Below are positions 35,575 to 44,936 of a stretch of DNA of 64,000 nt, one piece after another. The DNA is taken from the NCBI RefSeq assembly GCF_009757775.1, contig NZ_RHLK01000004.1, forward strand, positions 62,001 through 126,000. Reading direction: 5' to 3'. The DNA is from Paenibacillus lutrae (GTDB lineage Bacteria > Bacillota > Bacilli > Paenibacillales > NBRC-103111). The first letter of the stretch is position 1. Each line of letters opens with the position of its first letter. Position numbers and translations under genes: made by a program. The notes under the pieces are model-generated. The model was not told the DNA's origin, made no database searches, and was given only the letters and a program-made list of their open reading frames with translations.

Positions 35575-36309
35575 TTAATGCAAAATACCGATAATTCCGA
35601 TCTGGTTATCGTCCGGATCCAGCATGCCGAACACATCGCGGGTAAATTCCTTGGTCAGAGTGGAAAGCTTCACAGCACCCCGGTACCGTAACCGTTCATA
35701 ATCTCCTCTGGGGTCTGTAGAACCGATCGTAAACGCTCTATGCTCCAGCGGAACATTCTGCGGCGTCTCGATCAGGCAAAGATTAATATTGGTAAAAGCG
35801 ACGGCTCTTACTTCATCTGTACCTCCGGCAGGCGTAATAGTAAAGCGCTGACCGATCAGGGCGTTTAAATTACTCTCGTACCAGTCTGTCGACTTGTCCA
35901 GGTCCTTGACGGGCAAATACGCGCCGCCCAGACGGATGCTCCCCGTCTTCTCGTGCCCGCTTTCCTCCCAGCCGACAATTTCAATGGGATTCCCGTCCGG
36001 GTCCGCAATGGTGAAGCGGCTCATGGACTGCAGAGGCTTCAGCTTCTCTACCATCGTCACTCCGGCATCCTTCATGCGTACATAATCTTCATGGGCATCA
36101 TACACATTCACATTAAAAGCAACCGCACTGTACGTGTTTAGCTCCTTCTGCCGGGTAAGCGTCAGGCAGGTCCCTTCGTAAAAAGAAAGTCTCGCATGCT
36201 CGCTGTCGCGGCCCAGCAAGCGGAGACCAAGAACCTTGATGTACCAGGGTACTGATCGATCAAGATCGGAAACAGGTACAAAGACATCGACCAGTTTCGT
36301 AAAAGTCAT
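35575..36309 (-). CDS. Two-domain VOC (glyoxalase/dioxygenase fold) protein
   Basis: 244 residues with two vicinal-oxygen-chelate modules, each starting with a strand and the pattern VPVSDLDRSVPWYIKVLG or LPVKDLDKSTDWYESNL. The ADPDGNPIEIVGWE segment in module one carries the usual metal Glu; module two ends DPDDNQIGIIG, with Gly in place of the Glu. The reaction is not readable. It is a single gene with AGGAGGACAAC before the ATG. Confidence 0.8.
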   Translation of the reverse strand: MTFTKLVDVFVPVSDLDRSVPWYIKVLGLRLLGRDSEHARLSFYEGTCLTLTRQKELNTYSAVAFNVNVYDAHEDYVRMKDAGVTMVEKLKPLQSMSRFTIADPDGNPIEIVGWEESGHEKTGSIRLGGAYLPVKDLDKSTDWYESNLNALIGQRFTITPAGGTDEVRAVAFTNINLCLIETPQNVPLEHRAFTIGSTDPRGDYERLRYRGAVKLSTLTKEFTRDVFGMLDPDDNQIGIIGILH

Positions 36310-36504
36310 ACCGTTGTCCTCCTGAGAAAATAGATAAATTCCAGATCATCCTGCCCCTATCCTACACAGGGGCCAGGATTCAGGTATTATCTTCCATGTA
36401 TTGCACGTCAATGTCAATACGAACGGAACGGCTTCCCCTATTCTCTGCGAAGTTAAGGAAGCAGGCCGTTCAACCCATTCGCTCCGCACCAATGAAAGAG
36501 TCCG

Positions 36505-37428
36505 CTATCTCCCGGCGCCGAACAAGTTGTCCTTCCGGCTGCTATTGTCAACCGATTTGAATCCGTAATCAAGCAGTTTACGAGTGGCATTGAACCTTCC
36601 TTCCTGACTTCCCGTTCCCATCACCACGGAAATCAGCCGCTGCCCGTCCCTGACCGCCGTCCCGGTGAAGCAGTATCCGGCCAGATCGGTGAAACCGGTC
36701 TTAAGGCCATCGCTTCCTTCATACGCAAACGTATCTCCGGCGGCCGGAAGCATCCGGTTCGTAGTCCGGATCAATCCGAATCTTCCGGGCAGTTCGTAAT
36801 CCGCTTTGCGGGTCAGCTCCAGCACTTCCGGGTGATGACGGATCAAATAAGCGGCGAGTCGGGCCGTATCCTTCGCGGTCATGACGGTCTCTCCCTTATG
36901 TTGCTTGGGCGCATAAGAACCGAGATCTGCACGGGTCAATCCGCTTGCATTCGCAAAAGCAGTCCCCTCCGACAATCCGATTTCGGCCGCTTTGCGGTTC
37001 ATCTTCGCAACGAATTCATCCTCGGTACCCCCAATATGCTCCGCCACGGCGACAGCCGCGTCATTGGCCGATTCAATGGCTACTGCGGCAAGCATTTCTT
37101 TGAGTGTCAGCCGCTCCCCGAATTTCAATCCGATTTGGGCGCCGGTAACCTCGCTGGCATAACGGCTTGTCCGTACCTGGTCATTCCAGGATGCACGGCC
37201 GGCTTTCACTTCCTCGTAGACAATTAATTCCGTCATCATCTTGGACATGGAAGCTGGCGGAAGACTTTCATCCCCATTGCGCTCATAGACAATGCTGCCT
37301 GTGTCTGCATGAATCAGTACCGCTGATCTTGCATCAAACTTCAGTTCTTCTCCGCCGCTCCCTTTCCACAGCCATAAGCCTGCCGCTATCAGAGCAAACA
37401 GCAACAGCCTTCTTCCGGTGCGTTTCAT
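36505..37428 (-). CDS. D-alanyl-D-alanine carboxypeptidase (DacF/PBP5-like)
   Basis: Penicillin-binding peptidase that trims the pentapeptide of peptidoglycan. All three active-site motifs are seen: SMSK (SxxK), ESAND (SxN) and LKTGFTD (KTG). An uncleaved or cleavable N-terminal hydrophobic segment (LLLFALIAAGLWLW) targets it to the membrane surface. At 307 aa it lacks most of the C-terminal beta domain of full PBP5. Sporulation-linked DacF is one possibility. Confidence 0.9.
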   Translation of the reverse strand: MKRTGRRLLLFALIAAGLWLWKGSGGEELKFDARSAVLIHADTGSIVYERNGDESLPPASMSKMMTELIVYEEVKAGRASWNDQVRTSRYASEVTGAQIGLKFGERLTLKEMLAAVAIESANDAAVAVAEHIGGTEDEFVAKMNRKAAEIGLSEGTAFANASGLTRADLGSYAPKQHKGETVMTAKDTARLAAYLIRHHPEVLELTRKADYELPGRFGLIRTTNRMLPAAGDTFAYEGSDGLKTGFTDLAGYCFTGTAVRDGQRLISVVMGTGSQEGRFNATRKLLDYGFKSVDNSSRKDNLFGAGR

Positions 37429-37717
37429 ACTGCTCCACTCCTATTAGTCCGTTTCTATTTCTCCCGTATCTTAAGACGAACCGGCGAAGGACAAAGACTC
37501 GTGAGAGGGCCACTGGGCCGGAGAATTAATAACCACCCGTATTTTAGAGCAAAAGAATAAAAAGAATGGTCCCCCTCTTCCGATTAAGCAAGAAATGTAG
37601 GAAGATACTAATAGACAACCCTTTATTACAATCGCACAACATATCAATCAGGTTCTTTAATCGCCAATGATCACGATTCCTTATAAAGAAGAACGGCATA
37701 GAAAGGAGTTGTCAGGC

Positions 37718-40700
37718 TTGGACAAGATAACTGCCGCCAAACTCAGGCGCGCAATTTCGGAAGACGGAATCTACAAATCCTTGTATATGAACCATCCGGA
37801 CGCTATTTATGTCATGGATCTGGACGGAAATTACATGGATGCCAATCCTTCGATTCAACGAATAACAGGCTATTCGGCTGAGGAGTTTATCCGTCTGCAG
37901 ACGGAACAGCTTTTTACACAGGATGAAACCAAGACCCGGCAGACAAAATTCCAGGAGGCCCGCAAGGGTCATTCTCCCAGTTTCGAAATCAACTTCAAAC
38001 ACAAGAGCGGACAGCTTATTATCGCTTCCGTCACTTATATTCCTATTGTCGTTGAGGATCATATCGTCGGTGTATATGGACTGGCTAAGAATATTACCCG
38101 GGAGAAAGAACTGCTGAACAGTCTTGAGAAAAGCCAGGAATTGTACCGGCTAATCTCAGAGAACGCCGGGGATATCATTACCTATACCGATCCGCAGGGA
38201 ATCTGCCAATATGTCTCTCCCTCTATCACCAAATTACTCGGCTATACCCCCGAGGAAATCACCGGCAGCAATTTGCTCGATCACTATTTACCGGGCGATC
38301 TCCAGAAAAATCACGGGGCCGCGCCGGATGAGGATATTTTGACGGGCCGATACCGCCATAAACAAGGGCACTATATTTGGTTTGAAACAACGGTGCGGTA
38401 TATACGGGGACAAGATGGAGAGATTGAGCTGGCGCTGGGAATAGGCCGGGATATTACTCACCGTATGAAGACGGACCAGCAGCTCAAAAAAAGCGAGGAC
38501 ACCTTGGCTCTGGCTCAGCGTATCGCTCATTTAGGGTCTTGGAGCTGGGATATCCAGCTGAATCATATCGAGTATTCCAAAGAATGCGTCCAAATTTACT
38601 CCGTAACGGAAACAAGACCCCTGCATACCTACGAGCAGTTTCTTCAATGTATTCATTCTGAGGACCTCGCCATGGTGAAAACAGCGGTATCGAATGCTTT
38701 GGAAGGGGCGGCCTTTGATCTGGAATACCGTATTACCGGAGAAAAGGCGGCAGTCAAAAGCGTCCATGCGGTGGGCCATGTGATCCGGGATGCAGCCGGA
38801 ATCGCTCAACAAATGTTCGGAACGGTTCAGGATATTACAGAGCGTAAGAAAATGGAAGACCGGATCCGGAGCAGCGAGCAGCAGTTCCGTCTGATGTCCG
38901 AGCATTCACTCGATTTCATCTCCAGACATACGGCAGACGAAGAGGCCCGGTATGTCTATGCTTCTCCAGCCTGCAAAGCACTGCTCGGCTATGAACCGGA
39001 TGAATTAGTGGGAACCAGCGCCTACGATTACTTCCACCCGGACGATATCCCTCTCGTTACAGAATACCTGCAGGCCAAGCTGGAGAATATCGGCCGCTAT
39101 ACGGTTACTTATCGGATCCGGCGCAAAGATGGAGAGTACATCTGGTTCGAGAGCACCGGGTGTTACACCTATGATGAGAACAAGGGAAACATCCAGGAAA
39201 TCGTCTCCGTGTCCCGGGACGTCACGGACCGGAAAATGGCAGAGCGTCAGCTTCAGGTCAGCGAGCAAAGGTACAAATCTCTTTTTGAATATAATCCTTC
39301 AAGTGTCTATTCTTTTGATCTGGAAGGGAATTTCGTTACGCTGAATGCCAAGCTGGAGGAAATGATCGGCTATACCAAGGAAGAGCTGATGCCGATCTCT
39401 TTCATGCCGCTCATCAGTCCTCAACATCTGGAAATGACGCTGCATTATTTTGAACGCGCCAAACAGGGAATGCCGCAAAACTATGACACAGTCATTATGC
39501 ATAAGAACGGGTCTCCCATTGAAATCAATGTAACCAATATACCCATTTATGTCGATCAGGAGCTGGTAGGCGTATACGGAATTGCGATCGATATTACGGA
39601 CCGTAAACTCTATATAAGCGAAATTGAGAATCTCAGCTATCAGCTCACTCTAATTCTGAACTCCGTATCAGAGGGAATTTACGGGATGGATGCATCCGGC
39701 AAGTCCATGTTTATTAACCCGGCGGGCGCTTCTATGCTGGGCTACACACTCAAAGAATTTATCGGCATCCACAATCACGATGAGATCCATCACACCAAAG
39801 CGGATGGCAGCCCATACCAGGTAGAAGAATGCCCGATCCACACGACAGTTAAAGATGGACAGTCACGCATGATCCGGGAAGATATTTTCTGGAGGAAAGA
39901 CGGATCCAGCTTCCTTGTGGATTACCGGGTGACTCCGATTATAGATAACGGTGAGATCCAGGGTGCGGTGGTCGTATTTAATGACATTACGGATGAGAAA
40001 GAGATTATTCAGGCCAAAGAGTCCGCAGAGAGGGCCGCCAATGCCAAGTCGGAGTTCCTTGCCATGATGAGCCACGAAATCCGGACTCCCATGAACGGAA
40101 TTATCGGCATGACCGATCTGCTCCTGGAAACGGAATTAAATGAAGAACAGCTCGATTATGCGGACATTATCCGGAGCAGTAGCGACGCTTTGCTGCAAAT
40201 TCTGAACGACATCCTTGATTTCAGTAAAATTGATGCCGGCAAAATGACACTCGTCCATGAGCCTTACGACCTGGAAGGCGTCCTGCGGGGCACCCTGGAG
40301 CTATTCTATCCCAAAGCCGCCGAAAAGCAGATCCACCTGGGATACAGAATCTCTCCGGATGTGCCGCAAATTTATACAGGCGATTCGTCCCGTGTCCGGC
40401 AGGTCCTGGTTAATCTCGTCGGCAATGCGATTAAATTTACCGAAACCGGATCCGTACAGGTAACTGTGGATAAGCTGGCTGCTGCCGATTCGCAAACGAT
40501 GCTGCTCGGCTTCACCGTCTCCGATACAGGTGTCGGCATCCCTGCCGATAAGCTCAGCCAGCTGTTCCAGTCTTTCTCCCAGCTGCATCCCGTGCTTAAC
40601 CGTAAATATGGGGGTACTGGTTTGGGCCTCTCCATCTGCAAGCGGCTTGTCGAGCTTATGGGAGGTACGATTTGGGTGGAGAGTTCCGAAGGGGTCGGAT

Positions 40701-41191
40701 CGATTTTTCATTTCACGCTTCCGAACAGTACCGTCCCGGAAGCCAGCACACTCCTAAAGCAAGATAGTCTGGACGAACCTAACGTCTGGAACAACCCGCA
40801 AAGAAAGGAATCTTCATTAAGAATACTTATCGTAGAGGATCATCCCGTAAACCAGCAGCTGCTTCTGAAATATTTGGCCCGACTCGGCTATCAGGCGGAT
40901 GTCGCCCATAACGGAATGGAAGGAGTAGAAGCTGTAACCCGTTCAGCTTACGACTTGGTATTCATGGATGTCCAAATGCCGGTCATGGACGGGCTTCAAG
41001 CGACACGCTTGATCCGGCAGCTGGTTCCCCCCGATAAGATACCTGTTATTGTCGCGGTCACCGCCTCAGCGCGGAATGAAGACAAAGAGCAGTGCCTGGC
41101 AAGCGGGATGGATGACTACATGAGCAAACCGATTTCCATGGATGAATTAAAGCGCATTTTTGTCCAGTGGGACCGATTCCTCGATCTGTAG
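37718..41191 (+). CDS. Soluble hybrid histidine kinase with six PAS domains
   Basis: 1157 residues without any transmembrane segment. Six PAS modules in tandem, each about 115-130 residues, most ending in the DIT-x-R linker (NITREKE, DITHRMK, DITERKK, DVTDRKM, DITDRKL, DITDEKE). HisKA with MMSHEIRTPMNGI, an HATPase domain (NLVGNAIKFTETG, DTGVGIP, GTGLGLSI), then a C-terminal receiver (IVEDHPVNQ, FMDVQMPVMDG, SKPIS). The start is taken as TTG at 37718 because GAAAGGAG precedes it; an ATG at 37667 lacks a site. It is an orphan with no regulator next to it. Confidence 0.92.
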   Translation: MDKITAAKLRRAISEDGIYKSLYMNHPDAIYVMDLDGNYMDANPSIQRITGYSAEEFIRLQTEQLFTQDETKTRQTKFQEARKGHSPSFEINFKHKSGQLIIASVTYIPIVVEDHIVGVYGLAKNITREKELLNSLEKSQELYRLISENAGDIITYTDPQGICQYVSPSITKLLGYTPEEITGSNLLDHYLPGDLQKNHGAAPDEDILTGRYRHKQGHYIWFETTVRYIRGQDGEIELALGIGRDITHRMKTDQQLKKSEDTLALAQRIAHLGSWSWDIQLNHIEYSKECVQIYSVTETRPLHTYEQFLQCIHSEDLAMVKTAVSNALEGAAFDLEYRITGEKAAVKSVHAVGHVIRDAAGIAQQMFGTVQDITERKKMEDRIRSSEQQFRLMSEHSLDFISRHTADEEARYVYASPACKALLGYEPDELVGTSAYDYFHPDDIPLVTEYLQAKLENIGRYTVTYRIRRKDGEYIWFESTGCYTYDENKGNIQEIVSVSRDVTDRKMAERQLQVSEQRYKSLFEYNPSSVYSFDLEGNFVTLNAKLEEMIGYTKEELMPISFMPLISPQHLEMTLHYFERAKQGMPQNYDTVIMHKNGSPIEINVTNIPIYVDQELVGVYGIAIDITDRKLYISEIENLSYQLTLILNSVSEGIYGMDASGKSMFINPAGASMLGYTLKEFIGIHNHDEIHHTKADGSPYQVEECPIHTTVKDGQSRMIREDIFWRKDGSSFLVDYRVTPIIDNGEIQGAVVVFNDITDEKEIIQAKESAERAANAKSEFLAMMSHEIRTPMNGIIGMTDLLLETELNEEQLDYADIIRSSSDALLQILNDILDFSKIDAGKMTLVHEPYDLEGVLRGTLELFYPKAAEKQIHLGYRISPDVPQIYTGDSSRVRQVLVNLVGNAIKFTETGSVQVTVDKLAAADSQTMLLGFTVSDTGVGIPADKLSQLFQSFSQLHPVLNRKYGGTGLGLSICKRLVELMGGTIWVESSEGVGSIFHFTLPNSTVPEASTLLKQDSLDEPNVWNNPQRKESSLRILIVEDHPVNQQLLLKYLARLGYQADVAHNGMEGVEAVTRSAYDLVFMDVQMPVMDGLQATRLIRQLVPPDKIPVIVAVTASARNEDKEQCLASGMDDYMSKPISMDELKRIFVQWDRFLDL

Positions 41192-41282
41192 GGACCTTTA
41201 AGACCCCTTCCCTCGCGGCCCCGATTCATCCTCCTGGGGAAAGGGTAACGATGGGTAGTCCACTTCAAGGGAGGAAAATATC

Positions 41283-41873
41283 ATGAGCCGCAAAGCAATA
41301 GGTGTTTTTCATACGGGAGAAGAAGCGAACAGAGCCATTGCTTCATTAAAAGAACACGGATACACAGACGAGGACATCTCGGTTCTCGCTAAGCATAAAG
41401 AAGAAGCCGGGGGAACCGTCACCACCGGAGAAGAAGAAACCAAGGCTGACAAAGGCGCCATAGGCGGAGCCGCTATCGGCAGCGCCGCAGGCCTCATTGC
41501 CGGGATCGGCCTGATGGCGGTACCGGGTATAGGTCCCTTCCTCGCGGCCGGACCGCTGGCTGCCGCTCTATCCGGAGCCGCGCTCGGAGCAGGCGCTGGC
41601 GGAGTTACAGGCGCACTCATCGGCGCCGGAATTCCGGAAGATCAGATCGAGGATTACCACAGCCGGGTTAACAAAGGCGACATTCTGGTTGCGGTCGAAA
41701 CATCTGAAGATAAATGGGAATTAGTCAATACAATCCTGCGGTCAAGCCGCGGCGAAGCAGACAACGGCACTCACGACGGACGGCCCGATGTCTACGGCGG
41801 AGCCGACCATGTTCCGGCGGACACTAACCGGGACCTGCTTGGCAATAAAGAAGACATTAACTTCCGCCGGTAG
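41283..41873 (+). CDS. YflT-like general stress protein with glycine zipper
   Basis: 196 residues. The N-terminal 45 residues match the YflT/GsiB-neighbour type stress domain (IGVFHTGEEANRAIASLKEHGYTDEDISVLA). A long Gly/Ala-rich hydrophobic stretch (about 60-115, many GxxxG) looks like a glycine zipper, and IPEDQIEDYHSRVNKGDILVAVE follows, as in many stress-induced proteins of this type. GGGAGG precedes the ATG. Single gene with a terminator. Confidence 0.8.
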   Translation: MSRKAIGVFHTGEEANRAIASLKEHGYTDEDISVLAKHKEEAGGTVTTGEEETKADKGAIGGAAIGSAAGLIAGIGLMAVPGIGPFLAAGPLAAALSGAALGAGAGGVTGALIGAGIPEDQIEDYHSRVNKGDILVAVETSEDKWELVNTILRSSRGEADNGTHDGRPDVYGGADHVPADTNRDLLGNKEDINFRR

Positions 41874-41887
41874 TTTTTCCGGCACCA

Positions 41888-41931
41888 GATCCCCCTTCGT
41901 ACAGCGCTTAGCGCCTTGAAGGGGGATTTTG
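41888..41931 (+). terminator. Terminator after the YflT-like gene
   Basis: ATCCCCCTTC / GAAGGGGGAT hairpin with TTTT following. Confidence 0.85.
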
Positions 41932-42043
41932 GCATCCCTTTCTTTTCCCGCATTGTACCCATCCGCTCCGTCCCAGGTATAGATTCATCCGTTCCCGGCT
42001 ATGCTGTTACTAGATTAGTAGATTCGGACGGGAGCGATGAACC

Positions 42044-42844
42044 ATGACGAAGCCTCAAACCATGCAGCCCACAACCAAACGGAAACTCACTGCGAAAGGG
42101 CTCTTCTGGGGCTTCGCGCTCATCGCCGCGCTCCTACTGGCCGGCTGGTCTGCTGCCGGCCAGCGGAATCCCGCGGACGACGGCGGCCGCAACGACCTCG
42201 CTGCGCTGCTTGCAGCCGCGGACGGCCTGCTCGCGCAGGACGCCTCCGTCACGCTGCGCTATGCCGCGCCGATCGCCGTACCGGGCAGCGATGACGCTCT
42301 CGCTGCAGCCGGCGGGCAGCTGGCCGGCAGCCTGGGCCTGCCGGCAGGCACGCTTAGCCGCGAGACGGGGCATCCCGTCTATGCGGCGACCGCGCCGCTT
42401 GCCTCCGGAGGCCGCCTGTCGCTGCAGCTCGCGCGTCTGGATGACGGCAGCTCATTCATCATCGCCAGACTGGAAGAACGCGCGGAGGCGGGCCTTACGG
42501 CCCTGACAGCGCATCTGCAGACCGTCAGGGACGCGCTGGCTGCCGCAGGCGTGCACGCAGACGCCAACATCGTCCTGCAGGGCGATGCCTCTGATCCGCG
42601 GGCGGATGCCCAAGCGCAGGCTCAGCAGCTGCAGGCTCATCTGAGCGGACGGCTCGGCACCCTGGAGCTTGAACGCTATGCGGACGGAGATACCGTCAGC
42701 ACCACCATGAGCTCATCCAGGCTGCAAGCCTATGTGCAGAGCGGCCGACACCGCGTCAATCTGCAAGCGGCCGTGCACACGGATAGCGAGACCGGACGGA
42801 ACCGGATAACCATCGGCACTCCAGTCATTACGACTTCGTATTAG
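42044..42844 (+). CDS. ywmB: YwmB family protein
   Basis: 266 residues. An N-terminal hydrophobic segment ([19 protein letters not shown]) makes it exported or membrane-anchored. The C-terminus [29 protein letters not shown] is the recognisable YwmB (DUF1779) ending. The middle is unusually Ala/Leu-rich and coded by very GC-rich DNA. In Bacillus the gene lies by murAA/spoIID; here it does not. Function is unknown. Confidence 0.8.
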   Translation: MTKPQTMQPTTKRKLTAKGLFWGFALIAALLLAGWSAAGQRNPADDGGRNDLAALLAAADGLLAQDASVTLRYAAPIAVPGSDDALAAAGGQLAGSLGLPAGTLSRETGHPVYAATAPLASGGRLSLQLARLDDGSSFIIARLEERAEAGLTALTAHLQTVRDALAAAGVHADANIVLQGDASDPRADAQAQAQQLQAHLSGRLGTLELERYADGDTVSTTMSSSRLQAYVQSGRHRVNLQAAVHTDSETGRNRITIGTPVITTSY

Positions 42845-42886
42845 CCGGCTGCCTGCCGCGGCCGTTTTGGCTGCGGCGGCTTTTTC
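42844..42886 (+). terminator. Terminator after ywmB
   Basis: GC-rich hairpin (GCCGCGGCC / GGCTGCGGCGGC) followed by TTTTT, immediately past the stop codon. The gap to 43210 also carries a cre site. Confidence 0.75.
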
Positions 42887-43160
42887 ATTCATGAACGTTA
42901 CTTGCTTGCTGCGGAGGGTCTTAAGTACTGTTTCAATCTCCCACCTGGTGTAGGAAGCGGGATTCCGGCTCCTTCTCCTTGCTCTGGCTAGGACTCCTGA
43001 AGCAATTTCCCCTTGTAACGTTTATTAAATTTCAAATCGTTTAAGTAATCCTTACATCGGGTCTGGAAGATATGAACCCGCTATACATATAAACCGGAGA
43101 CAACGGACTATTTTTTGCCCGCCACCTGCCTTGCTTGCGTACAGCTTGAAGAAGTAAATT

Positions 43161-43174
43161 TGAAAGCGTTTACA
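43161..43174. promoter_or_regulatory. cre site upstream of the membrane protein gene
   Basis: TGAAAGCGTTTACA is a full match to the cre consensus, 36 bases before the ATG at 43211. Placed there it would act as a roadblock or block the promoter under carbon-rich growth. Confidence 0.65.
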
Positions 43175-43210
43175 TTTTTCGCGGAATATGCACCCAAGGA
43201 GGGCTTACCA

Positions 43211-43771
43211 ATGACACTGCGTTTATTTCAATGGTTCGACAAATGGAGCTATCCGAGCGGACTCATCCGCAAGCTGCTTTACTCCATCGTAGTTAGTACT
43301 GTTATTGCCGCATTAATACTGAGCTTCCTGCTTAACAGGCTGGTACCCGGCAGCATGTCTTACGGAGAATTAAGCGTCCAGACAGTGCCTGCTTCCTTCT
43401 ACTTGCCCGATACCGGAAACTATGTCACCGATCCGGACCTAATTACAGCTTTTACAAGTACCGCCGGTACTAAGCAAGCTTCGCGCAAACCCGAGGCTGC
43501 CATCAGTGCCGCACTCATTCAAACACAGACGCAGAAGCCGCTTCGCATCACCTATAACGGTACCCGAGGTAAATCCGTTCTAATTGATGCCCAAGGGCGA
43601 ATCTACATGCCTGTTTCCAAAACCGAAATCAAAAGTCGTTCCGGCCTTCACTGGCTTTGGTGGAAGCTGGACCCGGGCAAATCAGATACCCTGTATTACG
43701 TGACGGACCCGGATCCGGCTGTAGCCAATCTGGCCGGGCGAATGGCAGCCACTTCCGGTCCCCGCAGTTGA
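43211..43771 (+). CDS. Single-pass membrane protein, unknown
   Basis: 186 residues: about 20 basic/aromatic residues inside, one transmembrane helix (YSIVVSTVIAALILSFLLN) and an extracellular part with no motif known to me. The start at 43211 follows AAGGAGGG by seven bases; the upstream frame is longer but lacks a site. A cre site lies just upstream. Confidence 0.6.
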   Translation: MTLRLFQWFDKWSYPSGLIRKLLYSIVVSTVIAALILSFLLNRLVPGSMSYGELSVQTVPASFYLPDTGNYVTDPDLITAFTSTAGTKQASRKPEAAISAALIQTQTQKPLRITYNGTRGKSVLIDAQGRIYMPVSKTEIKSRSGLHWLWWKLDPGKSDTLYYVTDPDPAVANLAGRMAATSGPRS

Positions 43772-43809
43772 GGAAGGATATTTATACGCCACATCCTCTA
43801 TCCGGTATA

Positions 43810-43863
43810 CCGGCAAAAGCCGAGCGGATGCCCTATTCCCATGGGCATCCGCTCAGTTTGCCG
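43810..43863. terminator. Shared hairpin between converging genes
   Basis: A 12-13-bp perfect stem (GAGCGGATGCCC / GGGCATCCGCTC) with an outer CGGCAAA / TTTGCCG stem ends both the membrane gene and the long minus-strand operon. T runs are short. Confidence 0.65.
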
Positions 43864-43874
43864 CATGTCAGACA

Positions 43875-44936
43875 CTACTTCTCCAATTGACGGAGCAGCC
43901 TCTCCAAATAGTGCGCCTCTTGGTCCTTAAATTCCTGAAGCTTACCGGTTACGCGATCAAAAATAGAACCATCCGGCCGCATACTGTGCCGAATGTAGTG
44001 ATCCCTCAGCAGCAACGCTTGATGCGTCAGCTTTTTGTATCCGTCTATGAGGATCTCGTCCTGCCCTATTATTCCGTTACCGATCAGATAAGAAATTCTT
44101 TCGCTCATCACCATTTTGTGCTCCCACAGCACATGCAGATGCCTTATATCGTTCTGCCATACCAGGGAAGGATTCCGATCCCGGACGGCCTCGTAATAAA
44201 GCTTCAAATAATCATAAATTTCCAGCCCATACACCATGTTCTGACCGTTAAAGTTAATACGATTGATATGATTCTCGCTGTTCAGATAATCTTTGAGCTG
44301 GTCTTTCACTGCCGTATGGTCAAACTTATAGTTTCCGTCTTTAAATTGATATAAATAGGTATGATGATCCCCTGTCTCGTTGTTTTCCAGCAGAGTCCGC
44401 ATAGACTGGACGGCATTCCTGAATTCGTCGAACGTGATCGTCAGATTGCGGTAAACTCCCGTTTTATCAAACATCGAGGCGTGAAAAACCCGCTCGTCGG
44501 TATCGTATCCATACAGAAACAAGTGGTGTGGAAAAGGATCTTGCTCGAAGGAAGCCGATACGGACAACCGGGATTCATCCAGAAAAACGATACAATAGTA
44601 CTCATTGCGGATTTGATGCACAAAAAACTCGATCAGCGAATCCAGGCTAAGATTGGATAGGATGGAGTAGTTTACACAGCAGGTCACCAGAAAAGGATTG
44701 TTGAAATTGAGCTCATTCGGCTGTCCCCGGTGAAAATCTACAAAGCACTGGATTCCATCCTCCAAAAACCGCTTCGTGCATGAGAGCTGAATAAAATTGC
44801 TGTAATACCATGGCAGTGTCTGGCTGTACGAGCTTGTAATCGACAGCGTGTAGGCCCACCTCAGAAATCCTTTAAGAGGCGGGGTTGATACCGGCAGTTG
44901 CTTGGAGCTCTTGCTCAGACTCACGTTCATAGGCAT
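43875..44936 (-). CDS. BtrH-like / C39-peptidase-like biosynthetic accessory protein
   Basis: 353 residues without signal peptide. The middle shows VHQIRNEYYCIVFLDE, then PHHLFLYGYDTDERVFHASMF and FDEFRNAV. Such a run (YY-x-V...H-x-x-FIYGYD...F) recurs in BtrH-type proteins and in unnamed proteins of Bacillota natural product clusters; BtrH itself moves an acyl chain from a carrier protein to an aminoglycoside. The match is only of this pattern, so the name is tentative. The ATG at 44936 follows GGAGGAGAAC and lies 65 bases inside the end of the GH3 gene. Last gene of the operon. Confidence 0.45.
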   Translation of the reverse strand: MPMNVSLSKSSKQLPVSTPPLKGFLRWAYTLSITSSYSQTLPWYYSNFIQLSCTKRFLEDGIQCFVDFHRGQPNELNFNNPFLVTCCVNYSILSNLSLDSLIEFFVHQIRNEYYCIVFLDESRLSVSASFEQDPFPHHLFLYGYDTDERVFHASMFDKTGVYRNLTITFDEFRNAVQSMRTLLENNETGDHHTYLYQFKDGNYKFDHTAVKDQLKDYLNSENHINRINFNGQNMVYGLEIYDYLKLYYEAVRDRNPSLVWQNDIRHLHVLWEHKMVMSERISYLIGNGIIGQDEILIDGYKKLTHQALLLRDHYIRHSMRPDGSIFDRVTGKLQEFKDQEAHYLERLLRQLEK

